This document shows positions 26,785 through 36,882 of a stretch of DNA of 64,000 bases, in pieces. Source of the DNA: Sulfurimonas sp. (GTDB taxonomy: Bacteria > Campylobacterota > Campylobacteria > Campylobacterales > Sulfurimonadaceae). The position numbers were made by a program, and so were the translations under genes. Positions within the stretch are counted from its first letter, which is position 1; the number at the start of each line of letters is the position of its first letter. Location of the stretch: contig NZ_JALOAN010000004.1 of the NCBI RefSeq assembly GCF_023228785.1, forward strand, positions 1-64,000, read 5' to 3'. The notes under the pieces are model-generated. The model was not told where the DNA came from. It saw only the letters and a list, made by a program, of their open reading frames with translations, and made no database searches.

Positions 26785-29700
26785 GTGAAAAAAAATTGGC
26801 TTCTTGGGTTGGGATTGATCGTTGTTTTGGGATCTGCTACATGGTTTAGTATGCAAAAAAGTGAAGTCGAGGAAAAACAAGAAGTTATTGTTAAAGAAAA
26901 AGTTTACGCTGAGATCTTTAATGTGCTTCCTGTAGGAAAAGATGTCTCAAACAAACAAGAGATAGTCATAACTTTTGATAAAGAAGTTGTCCCTCTTGGA
27001 GCTATGCAAAGAGAATCTATTGACATAGAAATTACGCCAGAAGTAGCTTGTAAATGGCGTTGGCTCAATCGCTCATCACTCGCTTGTACATTGGAACGAC
27101 AAGACAAGCTAAAACTAGCAACAAACTACAACATAAGAGTTTCTAAAAACTTCTCAAAGCAAGACAACATTGAACTAAGTTCTGCATATAAAACTTCTTT
27201 TAGTACAAAAACTCCAGAGATCTACAGTGCTTATACTATTCTTTGGCAAGCGCCAACAAAACCATATATAGAACTATTTTTTTCCATGCCAGTTACAAAA
27301 GAGTCAGTTTTACAGGCTTTTAAAATTACAAGCCAAGATCTCCAAGAAAGTTTTGATATAGATCTAATAGAAAAAATAGTAACTCAAGAAAAAACTAGCA
27401 CGAATGTTGAGTACAAAGTAGATAGCTCAGATCCAAAAACTGCAAAAAGAAACTGGATAATTAGCCCTAAAAGTACTTTGCCAATGAGTGCTGAGTTAAA
27501 CTTAGAACTTATTGGATCTCTTTATAGTGATGAGGGAACACTGCCAAGTATGCAAAAGTATAAGTACACTTTTCACACCTTAGGAGAGTTCGAGTTTTTA
27601 GGAGTGACTTGTCAAACAGCTAGTGGTTACAAGCTCCTAAGTGTAAACAGTACAGAACTTTTTATGGATAAAAACAAGTGTGATCCAGTAGAGCCTATTT
27701 CACTTGCTTTTTCTTCTGCGGTCTCAAAAAAAAGTGTTGCTGAGTTTGTAGAGTTTAACCCAAAACTAAACTATTTAGCAAAGAGTTACAACCCTTGGGA
27801 AGGCGAAATGGACGATGCTTACTTTGGTTTTCATCATCATAAAAATAAAACATATAGCGTAAGACTTCCTGCTTTAATTAAAGCAGATGCAAAACATACA
27901 ATTGATGCTAAAAAGATGAAAGATATTTTTGGGAGAGAGTTAAAAGGCAAATTTGAGATCTCGTTTATGACAGACAACAGAAAACCAAACCTTACTCTTG
28001 GATATAGAAACATTGTTTTAGAAAAAGGAGTAGATAGTCACGCGGCTGTTTATGCTACAAATGTTGAAAATATAAAGTTTGACTTTATTCGTTTTGACCT
28101 TAGTAGCACAGCAGATAAAAAAAGCTCATCTACTCAAAGTATAGAAACTATGGATATTAAAAACATCTCTTATAAGACTAAGATGGGGATAAGAAAAGCA
28201 CTAAATGACAAGTCGGGAGTGCTTTATGGAAGTGTTGGATCTGACTCTGTTAAACACTCAGCAGGTAGTGTGTTGGCTCAAGTTACACCTTTTCAAGTCC
28301 ATACTAAGTTTGGACATTTTAACACTCTTGTGTGGGTTAGTTCGTTTGCAGATGCAAAACCTGTAGAGAATGCAAAAGTTACACTCTACTATGGATCTAA
28401 GGAAAAACTTAACAACATTACAAAGTCCGCAGAAGAAAAACTTACTGACAAAGATGGTCGTGCACTTTTAGATGGTCGTGCAAGCTTAGAAGCAAAAGTT
28501 AAACAAGACTATACAAAACAGTTTTTTGTGCACATACAAAAAGGCGAAGATGAAGCACTTTTGCCGTTAAACTATAACTATAGAATATATAACTCTGACA
28601 TTTATGGTTACGAACTAGAGTTAGGTCAACATGCCAAATTTTGGGGAACTACACCACAAGGAGTTTACAAACTTGGCGATAGTGTCTCTTACAAGATCTA
28701 CCATAGAGATCAAAACAACACAAGGCTAATTCAAGCTATAGAGCAAGAGAAGTTTAATGTACGAGTATATGATCCCCTAAACGCACTTGTGTACCAAAGT
28801 TTGGACAACTCTTTAAATACATTTGGAACTATGCAAGACTCTTTTGTTATTGGTAAAAAAGGAGTAAGCGGGGAGTACCGTTTTGAGGTTGAGAACAAAA
28901 GAACTGGTCATAAATGGTACCCAATGGAGATCTTAGTTAGTGACTTTACACCTGCGCCATTTCGTGTGTCTACTCAGTTAGACAAGAGCATATATACTCC
29001 AAACCAAGAGGTGCAAATATCTACTTACGCGACAATGTTTTCAGGAGGTGCTTATGCACACGCACCACTTCACATAAATGCTTATATAGAAGAAGAACCT
29101 TTTATAACTAATGATCCACTCTTTAAAGATTTTTACTTCTCAAACCCACTATACAATTCAAAAACTCTTTTAGATGTAAGAGAAGATCTAGACGCAAAAG
29201 GTGAACGCAGTTATGTTTTTAAACTCGATAATGTAGAGATCCCTTATGGTTCAATGGTAGTTGAAGCTTCTGTAGAAGATGACAGAGGTAAGTTTGTCTC
29301 AGCTTATGCAAAAGCCAACTATGCACAAAAAAGCAGGTTTGTAGGACTTAAAAATACAAAGTGGGTATATGAGAAGTCCAAACCAAGTGCTGTGCAAGTT
29401 GTGGTACTAAACAAAGAGAAAAAGCCAATAAAAGATGTTCAAGTCGATGTTGTCGTGGAGTACAAAGAGTATAGATCTGCTAGAGTTAAAGGATCTGGAA
29501 ACGCTTTTGTAACTCAAAACTCATCGGAGTGGATCAAAGATGCAGAGTGTAGTGTAGTCTCAGATCTCACGCCAAAAGAGTGTTCGTTTGTACCTAAAAA
29601 CACTGGAACATACCGTTTTAGTGCAACTATAAAAGGTACAAAAGAGAAGCCAACAGAGATCTATGGTTGGGTTAGTGGTGAGGGAAATAGTGTTTGGAAC

Positions 29701-32541
29701 CAAAGTAACGATGCAACTTTAGAAATAGTACCACAAAGCAATAGTTACAAAATAGGCGAGAGAGCAAAATACTTAGTAAAAAACCCATTTGAAACAACAG
29801 AAGCCCTTATAACAATAGAACGCTACGGTGTTTTAGACTCGTGGGTAGAGACTTTTAACACATCGACTCCTATAGTAGAGTTTGAAGTAAAAGAGGACTA
29901 CCTTCCAGGGTTTTACTTAAGTGTAGTCGCACTCTCTCCAAGAGTTGCAAAACCTATAGGAGATGGCGTTGTAGATCTTGGCAAACCAAGTTACAAAATG
30001 GGTTATGTTGAGACTGTGGTAAAAGATGCTAAAAAAGAGTTAGAAGTAAATATTAAAACGGACAAAGAGCTTTATAAACCGCGAGATAAAGTGACTCTTA
30101 GTATAGATGTAAAAAACAGATTGAATTCTAAAGAACAAGATTATGAACTAGCTATTGCAGTTGTAGATGCGTCAGTTTTAGCACTAAATAGACAAGGCAA
30201 TAAATATTATGACATTTATAATGGACTAAACGAACTCAACTCTTTAGATGTGCAAAACTTTAGTCTTATTAGCCGTCTTATAGGTCGTCAAAACTTTGAG
30301 AAAAAGGGTGCTAACCAAGGCGGAGATGGCGGATCTGATGGACTCGGACTTGAGAGCTTTAGAGATGATTTTAAATATATTGCTTACTGGAATCCATCGC
30401 TTGAGGTAAAGAGTGACTCAAGTGCAAAAGTAGAGTTTACGCTTGCTGATAATTTAACCGAGTACAAAGTCATAGTGTTAGGTATTTCTAAAGGCGACAG
30501 TATGGGTAATGGAGTGAGTAGTTTTAAAGTTAACAAAGAGATCCAGCTTCATCCAATTATGCCAAACCAGATCCTCGAAGGTGATAGTTTTGAAGCTGGA
30601 TTTAGTGTACTTAACCGAACAAGCAAAAAGCAAAAACTAAAGTTGTCCATAGAAGCAAAAGGTGCAGCTGTGGCAAAGAAAAATATAGAGCTAGATCTAG
30701 AAGCATTTACAAGAGAAAAAGTCTATTTACCACTACAAGCTAAAGAAGATGGGAACATTACATTTTTCGTACATACAAAAGGTGAAAAACATAGCGATGC
30801 ACTTGAACATACTTTGGTGGTTAATAAAAAGAACTCTCTACTAACTATGGCAAACTTTGGATCTACAACTAAAGATGAGGTAAAAGAAACTATAAAAGTA
30901 CCAAAAGACATAGAAGCAAATGTTGGAACTATTGGGCTAACTCTTTCAAATACAGTTTTGGGAAATATAGATGGTGCATTTGAGTATTTGAAAAACTACC
31001 CTTATTTGTGTTGGGAACAGAGGCTCTCAAAAGGTCTTGGTGCATCTAATTACCTCTCGTTAAAAGAGTATTTAGATGACTCGCTTTTATGGCAAGGTGC
31101 AGATGAAAATATAAAAGAGATGTTAAAAGATGCTCCAAACTACCAAGCTCCAAATGGTGGTATGGCTTTTTGGGTAGGTGCAAATGAGTATGTAAACCCT
31201 TACATTTCAGCTTATACAGCTTTAGGTTTTTCATGGCTTAAAGAGAGTGGATATGAGGTAGATTTTGTAGTTAAAAACAAGCTCGATGAGTATTTGAAGT
31301 CTCTTTTGTCTCAAGCAGATCTTCCTTTGGGTTATAACAAAGGAATGAGTGCGACAATTTCTGGAGTTGCTCTTCATGCTCTTTCGCGAGAGAGTAAAAT
31401 TAAAGCTCACGATATACAGAGGTACTTTAAACACTACAAACTTATGTCTCTTTTTGGAAAAGCACAATACTTTCAAGCAATGCTTTACACACCAGATCTA
31501 AGGCTTGAGATCAAAGAAGAACTACTAGATTCTATTTTAGCAGCAGCTACTCAAAGTGCAGCAAAGTTTGAATTTAGTGAGACTTTAGAAGATGAGTATG
31601 TTTACTTACTACAAAGTCCAATGCGAACAAACTGTTCAATACTCTCAGCACTACTTCAAGCTAAAAGAGTGGGTGGTTATGAGAAAAAAATAGGCGATAT
31701 TCCTCCAAAGCTTATGCGAACTATTACACAGCAAAGAGGTGCAAGTAAGCATTGGGAAAATACACAAGACAACCTTTTTTGTATGCAGGCTATTAAAGAG
31801 TATACAGAGTTATATGAGAGCGAAAATAGATCTATGAGTTTAGATGTAAGGCTAGATGCTAAAGAGCTTGCAAAGGTGGAATTTAACTCCAAAAAAGATA
31901 CTCAAAAGCGTATAGAGTACAATATAAAAGAGCAAGATCTAGGGAGTGAAAAAGTACTCGCTCTAAAAAAAGAGGGAAGTGGTCGTCTCTACTATACATC
32001 TAGCATCTCTTATGCTCCAAAAATTTCCTCAGCACAAGAGATTAATGCAGGTTTTGAGATCCACCGTGAATATGCAATAAAAGATAAAGGTATATGGAAG
32101 CTCTTAACTCCTCCTTTTAAGATCAAAAGAGGCGACATTGTACGAGTAGATCTATATATAAGTAACGCTTCTACTAAGCACTTTGTAGTTTTAAGTGATC
32201 CTTTAGCTGGTGGGTTTGAGTCTGTAAACACAAACTTAGCAACCGCGTCTAGTAGCGATGCCAATCTTGGTAGTGCAAAAATGGCAAAAGGTTCTCGATG
32301 GTATAACTTAGCACAGTGGAGTGAGTATGGTTGGTACTCTAATGGTTTTTACCATAAAGAGCTAAGAGAAGCTAGTGCAGAGTTTTATGCCGATTATTTG
32401 AGTGCTGGAAATTACCATTTGAGTTATACAGCTCAAGCAATAGCAGCGGGGGAATTTTATGCAATGCCTTCGCATATTGAGCAGATGTATGATCCAGATG
32501 TTTTTGGGAAGTCTTTGCCAGCTCTGTTTATAATTGAGTAA
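26785..32541 (+). CDS. Bacterial alpha-2-macroglobulin (YfhM type)
   Basis: A protein of 1918 residues that traps attacking proteases. It begins MKKNWLLGLGLIVVLGS, a membrane anchor or uncleaved signal with no lipobox cysteine, followed by MG1-type and repeated beta-sandwich domains. The thioester motif CWEQ is at about 1409-1412 inside a helical YLCWEQRLSKG block, and a receptor-like domain ends the chain. I chose the GTG at 26785 because AAAGG lies 8 nt before it; a TTG at 26764 is the alternative. It is followed 6 bp later by pbpC, the usual arrangement, linking protease defence with peptidoglycan repair in the periplasm. Confidence 0.93.
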   Translation: MKKNWLLGLGLIVVLGSATWFSMQKSEVEEKQEVIVKEKVYAEIFNVLPVGKDVSNKQEIVITFDKEVVPLGAMQRESIDIEITPEVACKWRWLNRSSLACTLERQDKLKLATNYNIRVSKNFSKQDNIELSSAYKTSFSTKTPEIYSAYTILWQAPTKPYIELFFSMPVTKESVLQAFKITSQDLQESFDIDLIEKIVTQEKTSTNVEYKVDSSDPKTAKRNWIISPKSTLPMSAELNLELIGSLYSDEGTLPSMQKYKYTFHTLGEFEFLGVTCQTASGYKLLSVNSTELFMDKNKCDPVEPISLAFSSAVSKKSVAEFVEFNPKLNYLAKSYNPWEGEMDDAYFGFHHHKNKTYSVRLPALIKADAKHTIDAKKMKDIFGRELKGKFEISFMTDNRKPNLTLGYRNIVLEKGVDSHAAVYATNVENIKFDFIRFDLSSTADKKSSSTQSIETMDIKNISYKTKMGIRKALNDKSGVLYGSVGSDSVKHSAGSVLAQVTPFQVHTKFGHFNTLVWVSSFADAKPVENAKVTLYYGSKEKLNNITKSAEEKLTDKDGRALLDGRASLEAKVKQDYTKQFFVHIQKGEDEALLPLNYNYRIYNSDIYGYELELGQHAKFWGTTPQGVYKLGDSVSYKIYHRDQNNTRLIQAIEQEKFNVRVYDPLNALVYQSLDNSLNTFGTMQDSFVIGKKGVSGEYRFEVENKRTGHKWYPMEILVSDFTPAPFRVSTQLDKSIYTPNQEVQISTYATMFSGGAYAHAPLHINAYIEEEPFITNDPLFKDFYFSNPLYNSKTLLDVREDLDAKGERSYVFKLDNVEIPYGSMVVEASVEDDRGKFVSAYAKANYAQKSRFVGLKNTKWVYEKSKPSAVQVVVLNKEKKPIKDVQVDVVVEYKEYRSARVKGSGNAFVTQNSSEWIKDAECSVVSDLTPKECSFVPKNTGTYRFSATIKGTKEKPTEIYGWVSGEGNSVWNQSNDATLEIVPQSNSYKIGERAKYLVKNPFETTEALITIERYGVLDSWVETFNTSTPIVEFEVKEDYLPGFYLSVVALSPRVAKPIGDGVVDLGKPSYKMGYVETVVKDAKKELEVNIKTDKELYKPRDKVTLSIDVKNRLNSKEQDYELAIAVVDASVLALNRQGNKYYDIYNGLNELNSLDVQNFSLISRLIGRQNFEKKGANQGGDGGSDGLGLESFRDDFKYIAYWNPSLEVKSDSSAKVEFTLADNLTEYKVIVLGISKGDSMGNGVSSFKVNKEIQLHPIMPNQILEGDSFEAGFSVLNRTSKKQKLKLSIEAKGAAVAKKNIELDLEAFTREKVYLPLQAKEDGNITFFVHTKGEKHSDALEHTLVVNKKNSLLTMANFGSTTKDEVKETIKVPKDIEANVGTIGLTLSNTVLGNIDGAFEYLKNYPYLCWEQRLSKGLGASNYLSLKEYLDDSLLWQGADENIKEMLKDAPNYQAPNGGMAFWVGANEYVNPYISAYTALGFSWLKESGYEVDFVVKNKLDEYLKSLLSQADLPLGYNKGMSATISGVALHALSRESKIKAHDIQRYFKHYKLMSLFGKAQYFQAMLYTPDLRLEIKEELLDSILAAATQSAAKFEFSETLEDEYVYLLQSPMRTNCSILSALLQAKRVGGYEKKIGDIPPKLMRTITQQRGASKHWENTQDNLFCMQAIKEYTELYESENRSMSLDVRLDAKELAKVEFNSKKDTQKRIEYNIKEQDLGSEKVLALKKEGSGRLYYTSSISYAPKISSAQEINAGFEIHREYAIKDKGIWKLLTPPFKIKRGDIVRVDLYISNASTKHFVVLSDPLAGGFESVNTNLATASSSDANLGSAKMAKGSRWYNLAQWSEYGWYSNGFYHKELREASAEFYADYLSAGNYHLSYTAQAIAAGEFYAMPSHIEQMYDPDVFGKSLPALFIIE

Positions 32542-32547
32542 GTAAAG

Positions 32548-34686
32548 ATGAGACTAACTATTGTTTTTATAGTTTTTGTAGCAATTTTAGCTCTTAGCAT
32601 AAAGACATACAACTCTTTAGGAGTCTTGCCAACTTCACTACAAAGAGTTGTAGAGTCGCAAGAGTCACACTACTTTTATGACAAAAGAGGTAAGCGGCTA
32701 AACACAACTTACTTAAACCAATTTAACACCATAGATCTCTTAGAACTTCACGAAGTTGATCCTTTTTTTATAGAGGCACTTTTAGCATCTGAGGACAAAA
32801 ACTTTATGAGTCATAGTGGAGTAGATTGGGGTGCTAGATCTGTAGCACTTTTTGAAAATATAAAAGCATTTAAAACAGTTCGAGGTGCAAGTACGCTTAG
32901 TGAACAAGTAGTGCGCATACTAATTCCACGACCAAGAACTCTACTTTCTCGTTGGGTTGAGGGTTTTGATGCTACGCGGTTAGAGAGTTATGCAAGTAAG
33001 TCAGAGATCTTACACTTTTACATAAACCAAGTTCCTTTTGCTGCAAAGAGAAAAGGTTTTAAACAAGCTGCATCTTACTACTTTGACCGAGATTTTGACA
33101 CTCTCTCTCAAAAAGAGATCTTAGCTCTTATAGTCATTATTCGTTCTCCTCGTTGGTACGATCCTAGTAAGTATGAGAAGCGACTTCAAAGTGCTATTAT
33201 GAACCTTGCAACTAGGCTTTATAAAGATGAGAAAATAGATGCAAATACTTTAGCGTCAATAGAAAAAGAGCCACTACAAAACAAAACAAAAGAGCTAGAC
33301 ATAAACGCACAGCACTTTCTCTCTTATGTAAAAAAAGATCTACAAGATAAATCTGAGAGCCAAATACACACTACACTAGATGGAGACTACCAAAGTAAGA
33401 TCCAAAAGATTTTAGATACAAAACTAAACTCACTAAAGAAGAAAAATGTACAAAATGGGGCTGTTTTAGTAATAGATCATCATACAAATGAAGTAGTGGC
33501 GTGGGTGGTTGGGTTTGCAGGAAAGCGGAGTGCTTTTACAAGTTATGATCCCATAACAATACCTAGACAACCTGGATCTGCACTCAAACCTTTTGTTTAT
33601 GCAGCTGCAATAGAAAAAGGTTGGCAGGCTACAACTATAATAGAAGATGCACCTTTATATGAGGGAGTGGGAACTGGAACTCATGGCTATAAAAACTATA
33701 GCAACATACATTATGGTTTAGTGAGTTTGCGAGAAGCATTGGGAAATTCTCTAAATATTCCAGCTGTAAAAGCGGTTGGGTTTGTGGGGGTTGAAGCCTT
33801 TATGAGCTTTTTAAATCGTTTTGGAGTTGAGAGTTTGCAAGAGCATCCAGACTATTATGGAGATGGCATAGCTTTAGGAAATGCAGAAATATCTCTACTT
33901 GAACTCACTCGTGCTTATGCTACACTTGCACGGATGGGAAGCTATAAAGAGATCTCTATATTTGCAAACAAAGCACAAAACAAAGAGAGAAAAAGAGTTT
34001 TACAAGAAGACATAGCTAGTTTAGTGGGAAATATTCTCTCAGATCCATCATCAAGAACAAAAGAGTTTGGCTACAACTCCATACTAAATTTTCCTCACCA
34101 AACTGCTATAAAAACAGGAACTTCAAGCGATTACCGTGACGCATGGAGTGTGGCATACGATGACAGGTACTGCATTGGAGCATGGTTTGGGAACCTAGAC
34201 TTTTCTAAAATGGACAAAGTAACAGGAGCTAGTGGACCCTCAGATGTTGTGCGAATGAGCTTTTCACTTTTAAATGAAAACAGAGCCTTAGAGTCACTAT
34301 ATTTAAGTCCAAACCTTATAAAAAAGAGACAAAACATAGAAAATGAAAAGAGTGTAAAAACTGTAGATGAGTATATGATCGCAAGAGAAAATGTTATAGC
34401 ACCATCTGAAAAAAAGAGTTCATTTATAGTTAGACAACCTAGTAAAAACTTACTACTTGCTAAAGATCCACGCATCCCAGACAAATATGAATACTACACA
34501 TTTGAAATAGAAGAAAAGGGCGATATAAAAAGAATTGAGTGGTACTTAAATGACAAGCTCATAGCTACAACAAAAGGCTCTTCTTATGCATGGAGGGTAG
34601 AAAGAGGAAAGCATAAACTTGTAGTTAAGCTCCATACAAAAGAGCAAACTCTTACAAGTGAGGGCATCCTCTTTGAAGTTCTCTAA
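32548..34686 (+). CDS. pbpC: Penicillin-binding protein 1C
   Basis: A bifunctional peptidoglycan synthase, 712 residues. A membrane anchor at residues 2-20 precedes the GT51 glycosyltransferase domain with EDKNFMSHSGVDW (82-94) and GASTLSEQ (113-120). The transpeptidase domain has SxxK at S344-A-L-K347, SLN near 405 and KTGTS at 522-526. A C-terminal BiPBP_C beta domain ends the protein, as in PBP1C. Pairing with the alpha-2-macroglobulin gene is conserved in many proteobacteria. Its stop overlaps that of the convergent membrane-protein gene by 4 bp (CTAA). Confidence 0.94.
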   Translation: MRLTIVFIVFVAILALSIKTYNSLGVLPTSLQRVVESQESHYFYDKRGKRLNTTYLNQFNTIDLLELHEVDPFFIEALLASEDKNFMSHSGVDWGARSVALFENIKAFKTVRGASTLSEQVVRILIPRPRTLLSRWVEGFDATRLESYASKSEILHFYINQVPFAAKRKGFKQAASYYFDRDFDTLSQKEILALIVIIRSPRWYDPSKYEKRLQSAIMNLATRLYKDEKIDANTLASIEKEPLQNKTKELDINAQHFLSYVKKDLQDKSESQIHTTLDGDYQSKIQKILDTKLNSLKKKNVQNGAVLVIDHHTNEVVAWVVGFAGKRSAFTSYDPITIPRQPGSALKPFVYAAAIEKGWQATTIIEDAPLYEGVGTGTHGYKNYSNIHYGLVSLREALGNSLNIPAVKAVGFVGVEAFMSFLNRFGVESLQEHPDYYGDGIALGNAEISLLELTRAYATLARMGSYKEISIFANKAQNKERKRVLQEDIASLVGNILSDPSSRTKEFGYNSILNFPHQTAIKTGTSSDYRDAWSVAYDDRYCIGAWFGNLDFSKMDKVTGASGPSDVVRMSFSLLNENRALESLYLSPNLIKKRQNIENEKSVKTVDEYMIARENVIAPSEKKSSFIVRQPSKNLLLAKDPRIPDKYEYYTFEIEEKGDIKRIEWYLNDKLIATTKGSSYAWRVERGKHKLVVKLHTKEQTLTSEGILFEVL

Positions 34687-35300
34687 AGTGTAGGGCTAAT
34701 AGAGAGGTTAGCAAATGCAACTTTAAACTTTTTGTATAATTTATACTCTATGATCACTGCAAAAACTCCTAAAACCGATAAAAATATGAGCATACTTGTT
34801 AGTTTAATACCAAAGTAGTCAAATATCATCGCAGTTACCGCACCGCCTATAATGGCAGAAGAGACAAAAAAAGATCTAACGATGAGGTAGTCTTTTATGT
34901 CTATTTCATTTTTCATAAAGTCAACTGTGTGGATCCTAGATATTTCAAAAGTTATGGCTTGAAGTGTAAATATACTCAAAATAACATATGTAAAAACTAC
35001 CATATCATAGTTACAAAGCGAGTAGCTAATGACTTGGATAATATCTAAAATTATTATAAAAAGATAGATGTTATAGATCTTCACCTTTTTAAATAGAGGC
35101 TGTATCAAGCCATCAGTTGCACCAATGAGCATAAAAAAACTAATCATAAATACAGGTAGGTACAAACCTTCAAGTTTTGTGACATAAGGCATGATAACCC
35201 AATCTATGTAGGTTGTAACAAAAAGTACGATGATTTGAAGTTTTAAAAATTTGCTTTTGTTTAGTTCCGTATATATCTTTTTATAGTTCTTTATCGCCAT
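34683..35300 (-). CDS. Six-helix membrane protein (half-MFS-like)
   Basis: 205 residues with about six hydrophobic segments and short basic loops (FKKVKIYNIYLF, EYKLYKKFKVAF). The pattern resembles one half of a major-facilitator transporter, but I cannot name a family. Its start lies 20 bp inside the rimI-like gene, which itself overlaps the DUF2156 gene, so the three form one minus-strand operon. Function unknown. Confidence 0.55.
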   Translation of the reverse strand: MAIKNYKKIYTELNKSKFLKLQIIVLFVTTYIDWVIMPYVTKLEGLYLPVFMISFFMLIGATDGLIQPLFKKVKIYNIYLFIIILDIIQVISYSLCNYDMVVFTYVILSIFTLQAITFEISRIHTVDFMKNEIDIKDYLIVRSFFVSSAIIGGAVTAMIFDYFGIKLTSMLIFLSVLGVFAVIIEYKLYKKFKVAFANLSISPTL

Positions 35301-35730
35301 AGTTTAACTCCATAACATAAGCGTCACAATCGTCTTTATAAAAAGCTTTTAAACTTTTTACAATTTTAAAACCATTTTTTTCATATAGAGATATTGCAAC
35401 GATGTTATCTACTCTTACTTCTAAGATAAACTTTTTAAATTCTAAGATCTCAAGATGCTTTGAGGCTTTTTGAAGTAAAACTTTTGAGATCCCTCTTCCC
35501 CTAAAAGACTCTTTAACTCCTATGGAGTAAAGCTTTGCATCTTTTCTTTTTATAAGAATTAAAATGTATCCAGCAAGGACATCATCTACTTTTGCTAAAA
35601 GTAAAAGAGAGTTTTTAGCGTGGTAATAAAAAGAAGCTTTTGAGAGAGGGTAGTTTTTAGAGTTAAACAACTCTCTCTCTAAGTTGTATAAAGCACTAAC
35701 ATCAGATGTTTTGGCTTTGCTTATTTTCAT
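35281..35730 (-). CDS. rimI: GNAT acetyltransferase, RimI-like
   Basis: 149 residues with the GNAT fold: VDDVLAGYILILIKR (beta-4), then the acetyl-CoA-binding motif V(K)ESFRGRGISKVLLQ, FILEVRVDNIVAISLYEKNGF and a final strand. The RGRGI and NxxAIxLYxxxGF blocks are those of RimI, which acetylates the N-terminus of ribosomal protein S18. A related GNAT cannot be excluded. It overlaps its neighbours by 4 and 20 bp. Confidence 0.8.
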   Translation of the reverse strand: MKISKAKTSDVSALYNLERELFNSKNYPLSKASFYYHAKNSLLLLAKVDDVLAGYILILIKRKDAKLYSIGVKESFRGRGISKVLLQKASKHLEILEFKKFILEVRVDNIVAISLYEKNGFKIVKSLKAFYKDDCDAYVMELNYGDKEL

Positions 35731-36707
35731 TTTTGGTAGATTGTATATTTTGCAACTAGTTTAGATGGACGATATGACATTTTTACCTTACGAAGGTTTT
35801 CAAAACCCATATCATCGCCTACATTTATATATGTGATCTCATAATGATCTTTTAAGACTTTAGAGAACTCTCTAAATATAAACTGCGCACATCCCAAAAC
35901 CTCAAAGTCTGTTTTTTCTATAATAACAGTTGCAGTGTCAAGTCTAATACGCTCTCCAACAGTAAAACCTTTTAATTCATCATTTATATAGATGACAATT
36001 CCAATTAAAGAGAGTTCTATATAGTGTTTTAACATCTGCTTTACTGCACTTCTCTCTTGATAGATCCCCTCTAAATAAACTTCTGCTTCTTCTTTTGGCA
36101 TATATCTAACTCTATCTGATGTCCATTTATCAAAGAGATTCATGATCTCCTCTTTGTGTTTTACGCTATCTAGCTCTTCTATTTTGTAATCAGGATAGGA
36201 TTTTATAAACTTATTTATCTCAGTTCTTTTTGTATGGTAACTATTCCCTTTAAGACCAATAAGAGCTTCAACCTCATAGATATAATCAACTAATTTTTTC
36301 TCAACTATATAAGACTCTAGCATCTCAAACATACTTTGAGCTTCATCAGCATCTTGTATAAACTCTTCTACCATCGAGCCTTGAACATAATCTATACGAG
36401 AGAAGTAGTGTGAAGAGTTGTTCGCATTCATGATCTCAAAACACTTTGTTATGGCATCTGTGATGTTCTTTTTCTTTCCCAAAGGAGGAAGTAGCATTGT
36501 AAGCTCGCCACCGGTCATAACAAAGAGACAAAAGCACTTATTTATAACAGCGTAAAACCCGCTAGTGTTTGCAAGCCATATAAAGTTTGCAGCAAAAGTG
36601 TAGTCACTAAGCTCTGCATCCACTTTTGTTAAATACTTCTCCATAATAGGCTTTGTATCTATTGTAAACTTCTTTAATTTTTTCCTATTAACAGTTAAAT
36701 TTCCCAC
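35727..36707 (-). CDS. DUF2156 protein (aminoacyl-phosphatidylglycerol synthase C-like domain)
   Basis: 326 residues with the tandem GNAT-like fold of DUF2156/LPG synthase C-terminal domains: early YTFAANFIWLANTSGF, middle NSYHTKRTEINKFIKSYPDY and late KGFTVGERI and YINVGDDMG blocks. Unlike MprF it has no membrane domain, so transfer of an amino acid to lipid is uncertain. It is the first gene of a three-gene minus-strand operon and begins 173 bp from tyrA. Confidence 0.75.
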   Translation of the reverse strand: MGNLTVNRKKLKKFTIDTKPIMEKYLTKVDAELSDYTFAANFIWLANTSGFYAVINKCFCLFVMTGGELTMLLPPLGKKKNITDAITKCFEIMNANNSSHYFSRIDYVQGSMVEEFIQDADEAQSMFEMLESYIVEKKLVDYIYEVEALIGLKGNSYHTKRTEINKFIKSYPDYKIEELDSVKHKEEIMNLFDKWTSDRVRYMPKEEAEVYLEGIYQERSAVKQMLKHYIELSLIGIVIYINDELKGFTVGERIRLDTATVIIEKTDFEVLGCAQFIFREFSKVLKDHYEITYINVGDDMGFENLRKVKMSYRPSKLVAKYTIYQK

Positions 36708-36833
36708 TTAAAATCCTTTTATTTTACATAAATAATATAAATGAAACTATACATCTTTTTTGGAATTTTGCAGTTGTAAAATGAAGGATATTTAGTTAAG
36801 AAATAAAGACAAAAATAGTTTGTGTAAGTGAAT

Positions 36834-36882
36834 TTAAAACAACTATTTGTTTGCCTTTATTATAAAGAGGAAGGTAGTTGTT
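36834..36882 (-). terminator. Terminator of tyrA
   Basis: AACAACTA (36838-36845) pairs with TAGTTGTT (36875-36882), extended inside by CCTT/AAGG. Read on the minus strand the hairpin ends in TTTT. It overlaps the tyrA stop codon. Confidence 0.6.
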
